From contig JAHBZZ010000021.1 of assembly GCA_019635215.1 (NCBI GenBank), forward strand, positions 1 through 54,158: a stretch of 54,158 nucleotides of DNA, written 5' to 3'. Positions 45,959-54,158 of the stretch are shown here, in pieces. The position numbers were made by a program, and so were the translations under genes. Each line of letters opens with the position of its first letter. The first letter of the stretch is position 1. Origin of the DNA: Nitrosomonas sp. (GTDB taxonomy: Bacteria; Pseudomonadota; Gammaproteobacteria; Burkholderiales; Nitrosomonadaceae). The notes beneath the pieces are model-generated. The model saw nothing but the letters and a program-made list of their open reading frames with translations. It searched no databases and was not told where the DNA came from.

Positions 45959-47422
45959 ATGATCCGTAGAACCAAGATTGTGGCCACACTCGGTCCGGCA
46001 AGCTGCTCAAACCCCAAAATCCTCGAAGGTATGATCAGTTCTGGAGTCGACGTAGTACGGATCAATTTTTCGCATGGAACACGCGAGCAGCATTTGCAGT
46101 ATGCTGAAATGACGCGATCGATAGCGCAATCGCTGGGACAAACTGTAGGTGTGCTGGCCGATTTGCAAGGACCAAAAATACGCATCGGTAAATTCGAACA
46201 GGGTCGAGTCAGACTGAATGTGGGTGATCAGTTTATACTGGATTCCGACTGCATATTGGGTAATCAGGAAAGAGTGGGGCTGGATTATAAAGAACTACCC
46301 ACTGATGTCGAAACCGACGCAACACTTATGCTGGATGATGGACGTATAGTGCTGAAGGTTTCAACGGTGAGCAATAATCAAATTTTCTGTGTTGTTGAAC
46401 AGGGTGGTGTATTGTCCAATAATAAAGGAATCAATCGTAAGGGTGGCGGATTGAGTGCGCCGGCATTGACCGGAAAAGATATAGAAGATATCAAGGTTGC
46501 AGCGGAAATGAACGCTGATTACTTGGCTGTTTCATTTGTTAAGTCAGGTGATGATGTCAGAAAGGCGCGTGAAATGCTATATGCAGCAGGCGGAAAGAGT
46601 CTGATCATGGCCAAAATAGAGCGATCAGAAGCCATTCTTGCTTTGGATGACATTATTGAAGCATCCGATGCCATCATGGTGGCGCGCGGTGATCTTGCCA
46701 TTGAGGTCGGTGATGCGGCAGTACCTGCGTTACAGAAGAAAATGATACGTGCTGCGCGTATGAATAATAAACTTGTCGTGACCGCAACACAAATGATGGA
46801 ATCCATGATTACCAACCCGATTCCAACGCGAGCGGAAGTGTCCGATGTGGCCAACGCAGTGCTTGACGGTACGGATGCAGTGATGCTGTCGGCTGAGTCT
46901 GCTGCGGGAGAGTATCCCGTAGAGTCAGTCGCAGCGATGGCAAGAGTCTGTCTTGAGGCGGAAAAAGAATATCTGGTCAATGTTGATAGGCGGCAGCCTA
47001 TCAGTCATCCCGCTTCGATCGAAGAGGCAATTGCACGTGCAACAATGTTTACTGCGACGGGTCTAAAGATCCGTGCAATTGCTGCCCTGACACAAAGTGG
47101 TGAAACCGCATTGCTAATGTCGCGCAGAAGTTCGAAAGTGCCTATTGTGGCATTAAGTCCTCATGAAAGTACACGTCGAAAAGTAACATTGTTCAGAGGC
47201 GTGTATCCTGTTGAATTCGGGAAAGATTTGAATGACACGGAAGTTATTCTTCGGCTTGCCGAAGATGAGTTGCTCAACAGAGGGATTGTGCGTAATGGCG
47301 ATATTATGGTAATGACCATTGGTGAACCTATTGGTAAAACAGGTGGTACGAATACTATGAAAATAATCCGTGTGGGCGCGTGCAGAACCGTTGAAGAGGC
47401 CGCTGAAGCTGAAAAAAATTAA
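45959..47422 (+). CDS. pyk: Pyruvate kinase
   Basis: A 487-aa enzyme that makes pyruvate and ATP from PEP. MAKIERSEAI is the active-site signature, and NPIPTRAEVSDVANAVLDGT, DAVMLSAESAAG and the C-terminal regulatory domain are complete. It lies 42 bp after pgk. Its position within the Calvin block suggests it channels fixed carbon to biosynthesis. Confidence 0.96.
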   Translation: MIRRTKIVATLGPASCSNPKILEGMISSGVDVVRINFSHGTREQHLQYAEMTRSIAQSLGQTVGVLADLQGPKIRIGKFEQGRVRLNVGDQFILDSDCILGNQERVGLDYKELPTDVETDATLMLDDGRIVLKVSTVSNNQIFCVVEQGGVLSNNKGINRKGGGLSAPALTGKDIEDIKVAAEMNADYLAVSFVKSGDDVRKAREMLYAAGGKSLIMAKIERSEAILALDDIIEASDAIMVARGDLAIEVGDAAVPALQKKMIRAARMNNKLVVTATQMMESMITNPIPTRAEVSDVANAVLDGTDAVMLSAESAAGEYPVESVAAMARVCLEAEKEYLVNVDRRQPISHPASIEEAIARATMFTATGLKIRAIAALTQSGETALLMSRRSSKVPIVALSPHESTRRKVTLFRGVYPVEFGKDLNDTEVILRLAEDELLNRGIVRNGDIMVMTIGEPIGKTGGTNTMKIIRVGACRTVEEAAEAEKN

Positions 47423-47508
47423 ATATGCTTGGAGTGCTCGAATCAATGAAAACAGAATTGATGTGCAGATAGTAAAATGAATTAGATCAATCTTTAAAGG
47501 AGAAATAT

Positions 47509-48573
47509 ATGGCATTGGTATCACTAAGACAACTTTTGGATCATGCGGCAGAAAATGATTATGGATTGCCAGCATTCAATGTAAATAATCTGGAACAGAT
47601 TCATGCCATTATGCAGGCAGCTGACGAGTGCAATAGTCCGGTGATTATGCAAGGTTCCGCAGGCGCCAGAAAATATGCAGGTGAACCTTTTTTACGTCAT
47701 TTGATTGCAGCTGCAGTTGAAGCCTATCCACACATTCCGATAGTTATGCATCAGGATCATGGTGCATCGCCGTCTGTCTGTGTGAATGCTATTCGCAGTG
47801 GCTTTTCAAGTGTCATGATGGATGGTTCATTGGAAGCCGACGCAAAAACGCCCGCATCATATGAGTATAATGTGCAGGTCACATCCGAAGTTGTCAATAT
47901 TGCACATTCTGTAGGTGTGTCTGTTGAAGGCGAATTGGGATGTTTGGGTTCCCTCGAGTCAGGTATGGGTGAAGCGGAAGATGGTCATGGTGCGGAAGGC
48001 AAACTTTCGCATGATCAACTCTTGACCGATCCTGAAGAGGCTGCCGATTTTGTCAAGAAAACAGGTGTGGATGCGCTGGCGATAGCCATTGGTACATCGC
48101 ACGGTGCTTATAAATTTACGCGCAAACCGACGGGCGATATTTTGGCAATTCAGCGTATCAAGGAAATTCATCAACGCATACCGAACACACATCTGGTCAT
48201 GCATGGCTCCAGCTCGGTGCCACAGGAGTGGCTGGACATCATCCGTGAACATGGCGGTGAAATGAAAGAGACTTATGGTGTTCCGGTTGAAGAAATTCAG
48301 GAAGGTATTAAGAATGGCGTACGCAAAGTAAATATTGATACTGATATCCGTTTAGCGATGACAGGTGCAATTCGCCGTCATATGGCGCAGGATAGAAGCA
48401 ATTTTGATCCCCGCAAATTTCTGCAAGTGGCAACAGCTGCAGCGAAAGAAATTTGTAAAGCACGTTTTGAGGCATTCGGTTGTGCCGGGCAGGCAGGTAA
48501 AATCAAACCAATCAAGCTGGATGACATGGCCGCTCGTTATGCGAAGGGCGAACTGAATCCGATTATTAAATAA
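47509..48573 (+). CDS. fba: Fructose-bisphosphate aldolase, class II (CbbA type)
   Basis: A 354-aa zinc-dependent aldolase. [20 protein letters not shown] contains the class II zinc-binding motif, followed by [13 protein letters not shown] and GTSHGAYKF. The length fits the CbbA-type subfamily of autotrophs and other proteobacteria. AAAGGAG precedes the ATG. It ends the cluster. Confidence 0.95.
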   Translation: MALVSLRQLLDHAAENDYGLPAFNVNNLEQIHAIMQAADECNSPVIMQGSAGARKYAGEPFLRHLIAAAVEAYPHIPIVMHQDHGASPSVCVNAIRSGFSSVMMDGSLEADAKTPASYEYNVQVTSEVVNIAHSVGVSVEGELGCLGSLESGMGEAEDGHGAEGKLSHDQLLTDPEEAADFVKKTGVDALAIAIGTSHGAYKFTRKPTGDILAIQRIKEIHQRIPNTHLVMHGSSSVPQEWLDIIREHGGEMKETYGVPVEEIQEGIKNGVRKVNIDTDIRLAMTGAIRRHMAQDRSNFDPRKFLQVATAAAKEICKARFEAFGCAGQAGKIKPIKLDDMAARYAKGELNPIIK

Positions 48574-48607
48574 GTAATTGATCAAGGGGAATTGTAAGAT
48601 CCGCGCA

Positions 48608-48638
48608 TTGAACAATCGTATTCAGGATGATTGTACAA
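48608..48638. terminator. Convergent terminator between fba and the CYTH gene
   Basis: TTGAACAATC pairs with GATTGTACAA with one mismatch across an 11-nt loop; a T-rich tract (TTCCTCTGTTTC) follows on the plus strand. It lies between two convergent genes. Confidence 0.55.
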
Positions 48639-48676
48639 TTCCTCTGTTTCAGATTGATGCTGGGCTTTGGGAATAA

Positions 48677-49297
48677 TTATTCAGAAAGCAGGGTAAATCC
48701 GCGCATTGCTTTACTTTTATTCTCCGGTGTGAGTTCAAAGGAACAATGTGCTTGTAACATTTTGTAGAACTCTATCAGTTGCTCGTTTTTCCCCGTTTTG
48801 AGTTCCAGTTCCACTTCACAGATTAATTCAGTCTTGCTATTAGCTGTGATTTTTCCTGTATCAATGCAAAACTCAAGCTTGAAACCTTCAAATGGTTCGA
48901 GTAGGTATGTTGTTCGATGAAAATCAGTAGTGAAGATAGGTTGCAGTGAATTTCTGAGCTTGCTATCAGAGAAGAAAATCATTAAATCCGGATCCGAGAT
49001 TTTGTCGAACTCGGGAATATTTGTGATAATCGGGTATTCCCATTCGTAATGCTGATGAAGACCATCTTGAACGATGCCGTTATTTTTAATGGTTTGCAAC
49101 CATTGAGTGCCTATCCTGCGTGTCCGTAAAGCAATACGATTTTTGCGAAGTATGAAATCAGGGGTATCGAAGTAGATGCTAAAGATGTCTTGTTCTGCCG
49201 GTTTAGTGATGCTGTAGTTTCTGAGCAACGGCAGCTCCTTAATAGTCGTGACATATTGAGGAGGAAGCCGTAATTTGAGTTCAATTTCAGTAGACAC
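48677..49297 (-). CDS. CYTH-domain protein (triphosphatase/adenylate cyclase-like)
   Basis: A 206-aa protein. GTG 49297 is chosen because the CYTH fold starts there with ExExK (TEIELKLRL); a longer start at 49474 would run inside yggX. The tunnel residues include YFDTPDFILRKNRIALRTRR and ELELKTG. CYTH enzymes hydrolyse inorganic or nucleoside triphosphates. A C-terminal CHAD domain, frequent in the family, is absent. The start lies 26 bp after yggX. Confidence 0.8.
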   Translation of the reverse strand: MSTEIELKLRLPPQYVTTIKELPLLRNYSITKPAEQDIFSIYFDTPDFILRKNRIALRTRRIGTQWLQTIKNNGIVQDGLHQHYEWEYPIITNIPEFDKISDPDLMIFFSDSKLRNSLQPIFTTDFHRTTYLLEPFEGFKLEFCIDTGKITANSKTELICEVELELKTGKNEQLIEFYKMLQAHCSFELTPENKSKAMRGFTLLSE

Positions 49298-49323
49298 AAT
49301 CTTAAATTTAAGCGTAATCTGCG

Positions 49324-49596
49324 TTAATCTTTCTGGGGGATATAGCCTGCTGGATTCTCGGCGCCTTTGCCGAAAAAATGCGCTTCTAATTGTTCCGTAA
49401 GGTATTGGCGCGCTTTTGTGTCGGATAGATTGAGGCGGTTCTCGTTTATGAGCATGGTTTGGAGTTTGAGCCATTCATTCCAAGCTTCTTTTGATACGTT
49501 TTCAAAAATGCGTTTTCCCAATTCACCAGGATATGGCTGGAAATCCAGGCCTTCCGCTTCGCGTGCAAGTTTGATGCAATATATTGTTTCTGCCAT
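49324..49596 (-). CDS. yggX: Probable Fe(2+)-trafficking / oxidative damage protection protein
   Basis: A 90-aa protein of the YggX family with the METIYC-type start and the signature [17 protein letters not shown], followed by [10 protein letters not shown] and ending GYIPQ. It protects iron-sulfur clusters and is small and cytosolic. It lies between argA and the CYTH gene on the same strand; its start has a purine-rich ribosome site (GGAGG on the minus strand). Confidence 0.94.
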   Translation of the reverse strand: MAETIYCIKLAREAEGLDFQPYPGELGKRIFENVSKEAWNEWLKLQTMLINENRLNLSDTKARQYLTEQLEAHFFGKGAENPAGYIPQKD

Positions 49597-49687
49597 ATTT
49601 CCTCCAAAAAGAATCCGACCAGAAGTACCGATTATGGTGTTTTCGTCAGGTTGCGTAAATACTAAATCCAGGATGATGTAATTGATA

Positions 49688-51031
49688 TCAGGATGTCAGT
49701 GTCTTGATGAACACTTTTGATCGGCGCTTATAATTATATAAATCTTGTTTAAGTTTGGGTAAATCGGAAAGTGATGCTTCTGAGAAGCCATGCTCGATAA
49801 ACCAGTGCGTGGCATGAGTGGTTAGTACAAAAAGTTTTTGACTGCCTTGAGCGATGGCGCGTTCTTCAATCGTTTTAAGGAGCCGATCACCATGACCCTG
49901 GTTACGATAGGATGGATGTACAGCCAGACAGGCCAATTCACACATTCTGTCTTGTGAAAATGGATAAAGTGCTGCGCAACCGATAGTTATACCATCATGC
50001 TCAAATACGATGAAACGGTCAATTTCAATTTCCAGTAATTCCCGGTTTCTTCTGACAAGTATGCCTTCTGCTTCGAGTGGTTCAATTAGCTGAAGAATGG
50101 TTCCAACATCTTCAATACTGGCATTTCTGAGTGTTTCCAGGGGTTCGCGCGATACCATGCATCCAATACCATAATGTGTAAAAAGCTCTTGCAGAATAGC
50201 ACCATCCATGTGTCGACTGATGAAATGTGTGCGTGTGACTTTTCCTTCACACGCTTTTATAGCGCATGCAAGTTTCTGCTGAATTTCATCGCTCAAACAG
50301 GTGGATTTGTGTTTTATTTTCTGGAGCAGTATTTTGGTTTGTGCAACTGTCAGTTCGCGTGGCAGGCGATTTTCATTTTCAGTCGTTGAGTTGATTGCAT
50401 TAAACGTATCGAGGAGAAAAATGAGTTTCTCGGCATTCAGTGCAATGGCGATTTCTGTGGCTACATTGTCCATTGTGAGGTTAAAGATTTCACCAGTAGG
50501 TGAGTAACCCAAGGGGGGAATTAGAACCACATTACCTTGATCCAGGCAGGTTTGGATAGCGCGGGTGTTAATTTTGCGTACTTTACCCGTCAACATGAAA
50601 TCAACACCGTTAATAATACCAAAAGGGCAAGCGGTGATAAAATTACCGCTGGCAACATGGATATCTGCATTAGCCATGGGAGAATTGGGTAATCCCATGG
50701 ATAATAATGCTTCGATTTCAAAGTGAACGCGGCCGATTGCTTCTTTAACACAGTTTAAGGAGGGCGCATCGGTAATACCGGATTCCAAAGCTGAGCTTTT
50801 TTCCGGGTGATTTTCGTTGAGCCGATGCTGTATTTGCGGTTGTGCGTCATACACCAGGATTAGACGTACTCCCAGGCTGGCGAGTAAATTGATATCGTGA
50901 ATAAAACTGACAAATTTCTCATTGGCGATCATTTCTCCACCAAAGCCGAATACAAATGTTTTTCCTCGGAAAAGATTTATATAGGCGGCAACAGAGCGGA
51001 ACCAAGTAACAAATTCAGTGTTTGAGTTCAT
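49688..51031 (-). CDS. argA: Amino-acid N-acetyltransferase (N-acetylglutamate synthase)
   Basis: A 447-aa two-domain enzyme of the first step of arginine synthesis. The N-terminal kinase-like domain (about 20-285) resembles acetylglutamate kinase and gives feedback control. The C-terminal GNAT domain (about 300-440) has [19 protein letters not shown] and [12 protein letters not shown]. The classical ArgA type is long, as here. It is followed on the minus strand by yggX after 91 bp. Confidence 0.93.
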   Translation of the reverse strand: MNSNTEFVTWFRSVAAYINLFRGKTFVFGFGGEMIANEKFVSFIHDINLLASLGVRLILVYDAQPQIQHRLNENHPEKSSALESGITDAPSLNCVKEAIGRVHFEIEALLSMGLPNSPMANADIHVASGNFITACPFGIINGVDFMLTGKVRKINTRAIQTCLDQGNVVLIPPLGYSPTGEIFNLTMDNVATEIAIALNAEKLIFLLDTFNAINSTTENENRLPRELTVAQTKILLQKIKHKSTCLSDEIQQKLACAIKACEGKVTRTHFISRHMDGAILQELFTHYGIGCMVSREPLETLRNASIEDVGTILQLIEPLEAEGILVRRNRELLEIEIDRFIVFEHDGITIGCAALYPFSQDRMCELACLAVHPSYRNQGHGDRLLKTIEERAIAQGSQKLFVLTTHATHWFIEHGFSEASLSDLPKLKQDLYNYKRRSKVFIKTLTS

Positions 51032-51133
51032 GGGTAAACAGAATGCAATAGATGATCAGAGCAAGTTATATATCAATGGTATTAATCGGTTGTCGCGATT
51101 CAGCTGTCATCCAGTGTTAAATTTAGGCCGATT

Positions 51134-51880
51134 TCAGAAGTCCCCCCAGCAAGTTTGTAACGCTGCAATTGTGGCCAATGCTGCTGTCTCTGTGCGCATT
51201 ATCCGTTGACCTACGCGCAGAGCAGTAAATCCGGCTTGCTGCAGAATGATTTCTTCATCTTCCGTCCACCCACCTTCCGGTCCAACAGCGAGTGTCAGTT
51301 GAATATCTGATAGCGGTGGTTTAGTGAAGTTTTTCAGACAGTGACTGCCAGTGATCGATAACATAAAATCAAGGTGCTGCGGTGTACTAGCTTTCCTGAC
51401 ACTTAACCAATCTGTTAATGAATTCAGCGGTGCTATCATCGGTATACGATTTCTGCGACACTGTTCGCATGCAGCAATAATGATTTTTCGCCAGTGTTCC
51501 AGCCGCTTTATCGCGCGCTCTTCAGATAGACGGACGATACTTCGGGCTGTAATAACCGGTTGAATGCTGGTCACCCCTAGTTCAACCGATTTTTGTATAA
51601 TCCAGTCCATTTTGTCATTGACGCATAGCGTTTGGATAAGTGCAATAGTGAGTGGCGATTCGCGCTCAATATCATCAAATTGATCAATGACTACAGTTGT
51701 GGATGTTTTCCGGATATTGTCGATATGTGCATGAAATTCACCGCCTTTGCCATTGAATAAGATAACTGAATCACCGACTTTAAGCCTTAATACTTTACTC
51801 GCATGATGTCCGGCAGCAAGATTGAGTTCAATAGTCTGTCCGATAAAAATATCTTCGGCATGATAAAAGCGAGGGGACAT
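51134..51880 (-). CDS. rsmE: 16S rRNA (uracil1498-N3)-methyltransferase
   Basis: A 248-aa SPOUT-fold enzyme. The N-terminal PUA-like part starts MSPRFYHAEDIFIG, and the C-terminal knot carries AVGPEGGWTEDEE and LGQRIMR-type LRVGQRIMRTETA. Length is standard. It lies 102 bp upstream of argA on the same strand. Confidence 0.95.
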   Translation of the reverse strand: MSPRFYHAEDIFIGQTIELNLAAGHHASKVLRLKVGDSVILFNGKGGEFHAHIDNIRKTSTTVVIDQFDDIERESPLTIALIQTLCVNDKMDWIIQKSVELGVTSIQPVITARSIVRLSEERAIKRLEHWRKIIIAACEQCRRNRIPMIAPLNSLTDWLSVRKASTPQHLDFMLSITGSHCLKNFTKPPLSDIQLTLAVGPEGGWTEDEEIILQQAGFTALRVGQRIMRTETAALATIAALQTCWGDF

Positions 51881-52059
51881 ACTTAGTACTTAGACGGGAA
51901 GGGTAATAAAAAATTGGTAAGACGACTCATGCTAATATAACATGTTTAACCTCCAAAACTATCTCGATGGAAATTATTACCAAAGGCTCTATAAAGGAAT
52001 ATGTATAAACCAGAATAAAGAATGTAGATTTGATTATTATTCAGTAGGAGAAAAAAGAT

Positions 52060-52617
52060 ATGGCAAGTTTGGAAACGCCTGTTTGTGATTTTGGTTGGAA
52101 AGCGGTCGATTTTGATTTATTGGGTGTTGATGGCAAACGCTATGATCTGGCTTCAGCTCAAGGGGAAAACGGATTGCTGGTAATGTTTATTTGCAATCAT
52201 TGTCCTTACGTCAAGGCAATACAGGATCGTTTGATACGTGATGTCAATGAATTAAAACAGCATGGCGTTAATGCTATTGCAATTATGTCAAATGATCCGA
52301 GCGATTATCCTGAAGACTCTTTCGATAATATGGCTCGTATTGCCAAGGAATTGGCTTACCCCTTTCCATATGTATGGGATGAAACCCAGCAAGTTGCAAA
52401 GGCCTATGGTGCAGTATGTACGCCTGACTTTTTCGGGTTTAATAATAAATTGGAGCTTCAGTACCGTGGACGATTTGATGCTTCTCGCAAGGAAGCTGCG
52501 GCACCTGATGTGCGTCGTGATTTATTTGAAGGTATGCTTGAAGTCGTGGTGACAGGTGAAGGGCCCAAGGATCAGATACCCAGTATTGGATGTTCAATCA
52601 AGTGGCGTTTAGAATAA
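52060..52617 (+). CDS. Thioredoxin-family (AhpC/TSA-like) protein
   Basis: A 185-aa cytosolic protein. The redox site is CNHC in MFICNHCPYVKAI, with a thioredoxin-fold region DFFGFNN and YRGRFD. Substrate is not known. A strong AGGAG lies before the ATG, and the gene is divergent from rsmE with about 180 bp between. Confidence 0.85.
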   Translation: MASLETPVCDFGWKAVDFDLLGVDGKRYDLASAQGENGLLVMFICNHCPYVKAIQDRLIRDVNELKQHGVNAIAIMSNDPSDYPEDSFDNMARIAKELAYPFPYVWDETQQVAKAYGAVCTPDFFGFNNKLELQYRGRFDASRKEAAAPDVRRDLFEGMLEVVVTGEGPKDQIPSIGCSIKWRLE

Positions 52618-52619
52618 AC

Positions 52620-53402
52620 GTGTTGAATAAAGTCATATCGATAGTCAGGGAAGTTGCGCAGCATGAAATTATGCCGCGCTTTTTGCAGGTTGCTCGGCAG
52701 ATAAAAGCAGATGGAAGTACATTTACCGAGGCAGATCTGGCGGCTCAGGATGTTTTGATGGAAGCGCTTCGAAAAATTCGTTCGGGACCGATTCTGGGTG
52801 AGGAAATGCCCCGACAGAAGCAAGAAGCACTATGGTACCAAGGAGTTGATGGACTGTGGAGCGTCGATCCAATAGATGGTACATCCAATTTTCTCAATGG
52901 CCTGCCATATTTTGCCATTTCAGTGGCCTGGATGGAGCAGGGCAAAAGTGTATTGGGGGTCATTTATAATCCGGTTTCAGATGAAATGTTTTATGCGGAG
53001 AAAGGGCATGGTGCTTTCTTAAATGGTAAATCGTTGCCGATAAAACATAATGCTTCTCTCTTATCGAATGCAGTCGCTAACGTGGATTTAAAAAGACTAC
53101 ATAGAAAATTGGCAACAGAAGTCGCTGCTGATCCACCATATGCTTCTCAGCGAAATTATGGTGCGTGTACTTTAGAATGGTGTTATACGGCAGCTGGTTT
53201 TTTTGATTTGTATCTTCACGGTGGGCAGAAACCATGGGATTATGCCGCAGGGAGTCTGATCCTGGAGGAGGCTGGTGGCTATATGTCGGGGTTTGAGCAT
53301 GATGATTATTGGGCAGGCTCACCCTGGAGCCGCTCAGTAGTTGCAGCGTTAGATAGGGATTTGTTTGTGCAATGGCGCGACTGGGTGCGCGCTCATCGAT
53401 AA
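52620..53402 (+). CDS. Inositol monophosphatase-family phosphatase
   Basis: A 260-aa metal-dependent phosphatase. The site has GEEMPR, DPIDGTSNF and KPWDYAAGSLILEEAGG, the three IMPase motifs. GTG 52620 is chosen as the start, 2 bp after the preceding stop; ATG 52590 overlaps that gene by 28 bp and would add ten residues. Members include histidinol-phosphatase (HisN), SuhB and CysQ; the sequence alone does not decide. Confidence 0.84.
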   Translation: MLNKVISIVREVAQHEIMPRFLQVARQIKADGSTFTEADLAAQDVLMEALRKIRSGPILGEEMPRQKQEALWYQGVDGLWSVDPIDGTSNFLNGLPYFAISVAWMEQGKSVLGVIYNPVSDEMFYAEKGHGAFLNGKSLPIKHNASLLSNAVANVDLKRLHRKLATEVAADPPYASQRNYGACTLEWCYTAAGFFDLYLHGGQKPWDYAAGSLILEEAGGYMSGFEHDDYWAGSPWSRSVVAALDRDLFVQWRDWVRAHR

Positions 53403-53584
53403 GACTTGCTCCAGTATATACAGACCCACTTCTGGGAATTAGGGTTAGATGGTACTCGTAGACTCGGATTATGCTTCGAAGATGTCTATGTAGTTTTACA
53501 AATAAGAGTAAATTAAATTGCACAGATTTTTGTGATAGGAAGCAAGAGTTGTTGGAATGTTAAGTAAAATAACTAGTATATAAA

Positions 53585-53992
53585 GTGAGTAAAGCTACTA
53601 TATCAGATTCGGATGATATTAAGGTGTTGATTGTTGACGATAGCAATACAATTCGGCGCAGCGCGGAAATTTTTTTACATGATTCGAATTGTCAGGTAAT
53701 AACTGCGACAGACGGTTTTGATGCAATGTCAAAAATTGTTTATAATCAACCAGATATTGTTTTTATTGATATTGTTATGCCGAGGCTGGATGGTTATCAG
53801 ACATGCCAACTGATTAAAAAGAATCCGCGTTTTTATATGACACCGATTATCATGCTGTCAAGTAAAAACGGCTTGTTTGATAAAGCAAAAGGACACATGG
53901 CAGGAGCAGATGAGTATTTAACAAAGCCTTTTACACAGGAAGTTTTACTTGCAATCATTCAGAAACATGCGTTGCGAATAAACAACAAATAA
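53585..53992 (+). CDS. pilG: CheY-like response regulator PilG
   Basis: A 135-aa receiver-only protein. The acidic pocket and phospho-acceptor are IVDDSN and FIDIVMPRLDGYQTC; the switch residues lie in MLSSK and YLTKPF. Length and the NTIRRSAE helix fit PilG of the type IV pilus chemosensory system. The GTG start has no strong ribosome site. The expected partner genes (pilH, pilI, pilJ) would lie past the window end. Confidence 0.85.
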   Translation: MSKATISDSDDIKVLIVDDSNTIRRSAEIFLHDSNCQVITATDGFDAMSKIVYNQPDIVFIDIVMPRLDGYQTCQLIKKNPRFYMTPIIMLSSKNGLFDKAKGHMAGADEYLTKPFTQEVLLAIIQKHALRINNK

Positions 53993-54048
53993 ATGATATT
54001 GCAAAAAGATCCAGCTAATTTTATTGAGGAAAATTCTATTGAAAAATA

Positions 54049-54064
54049 CCTTAATTTTTTAAGG
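54049..54064. terminator. AT-rich palindrome after pilG
   Basis: CCTTAA and TTAAGG pair around TTTT, 57 bp after the pilG stop. It is AT-rich and weak, so it may be a poor terminator. A GTG at 54110 opens a frame to the window edge, too short to judge. Confidence 0.3.
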
Positions 54065-54158
54065 TGCATTCTTATATGCATAATTATGCTATATTATTGA
54101 AAATAAACTGTGATTGAAGTTCTGGAATTGAAAAAGACCATATTGCGGGTAGAGTTTT

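Noticed and set aside
53077-53523. 148-aa minus-strand frame opposite the phosphatase gene
   Set aside because: Overlaps a well-supported IMPase gene on the plus strand and has no recognisable domain.

Overview
The window looks like a chromosomal segment of a chemolithoautotrophic betaproteobacterium, most likely a Nitrosomonas-like member of the Nitrosomonadaceae. This is inferred from the inorganic-carbon uptake genes, a glycolytic/Calvin-cycle gene block, betaproteobacterial gene orders (aroA-cmk-rpsA-ihfB-lapA) and protein character. No ammonia-oxidation gene lies in the window, so the genus is an inference. No rRNA, tRNA or CRISPR array was recognised.

Region 1 (1-8.8 kb) is the end of an extracellular contractile injection system (eCIS, Afp/PVC-like) locus. 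It holds a truncated tail-anchored protein, a 660-aa conserved eCIS-type protein, a tandem AAA+ ATPase (Afp15-like) and a 1087-aa DUF4157 protein. The DUF4157 protein carries an HELTH motif near its N-terminus and an HNH-like nuclease signature at its C-terminus. The locus is visibly richer in G+C than the rest of the window until about 7.1 kb, where the toxin-like tail becomes AT-richer. A small membrane protein and a broken glycosyltransferase follow.

Region 2 (8.9-14.6 kb) is housekeeping: ppa, typA, a lytic transglycosylase and an M32 carboxypeptidase. IS5- and IS630-type transposase remnants lie between typA and the transglycosylase gene.

Region 3 (14.6-28.1 kb) is an inorganic-carbon island. 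A SulP-type transporter without a STAS domain has a perfect FNR-type box upstream and a Usp protein downstream. An operon then encodes a NuoM-like subunit, DabA, DabB, two more NuoM-like subunits and a beta-carbonic-anhydrase-like protein. This is a DAB-type CO2/bicarbonate pump with twice the usual number of gene types.

Region 4 (28.3-33.4 kb) looks like a phosphate-starvation lipid-remodelling island. Two tandem Pho boxes with 11-bp periodicity precede a PlcP-like phospholipase C and a PAP2 phosphatase. Associated genes encode a patatin, a PGPGW-type membrane protein, a glycosyltransferase and a diacylglycerol-kinase-like lipid kinase. A hairpin MITE with 14-bp terminal repeats and a 5-bp target duplication sits inside it.

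Region 5 (33.6-41.1 kb) holds an EAL-CBS-GGDEF protein, a coiled-coil membrane protein, an IS5 remnant, and aroA, cmk, rpsA, ihfB and lapA. Region 6 (41.5-48.6 kb) is tkt-gap-pgk-pyk-fba, the carbon-metabolism block that would use the CO2 fixed downstream of region 3. Region 7 (48.7-54.2 kb) has a minus-strand group (CYTH protein, yggX, argA, rsmE), then a thioredoxin-family protein, an inositol-monophosphatase-family enzyme and pilG.
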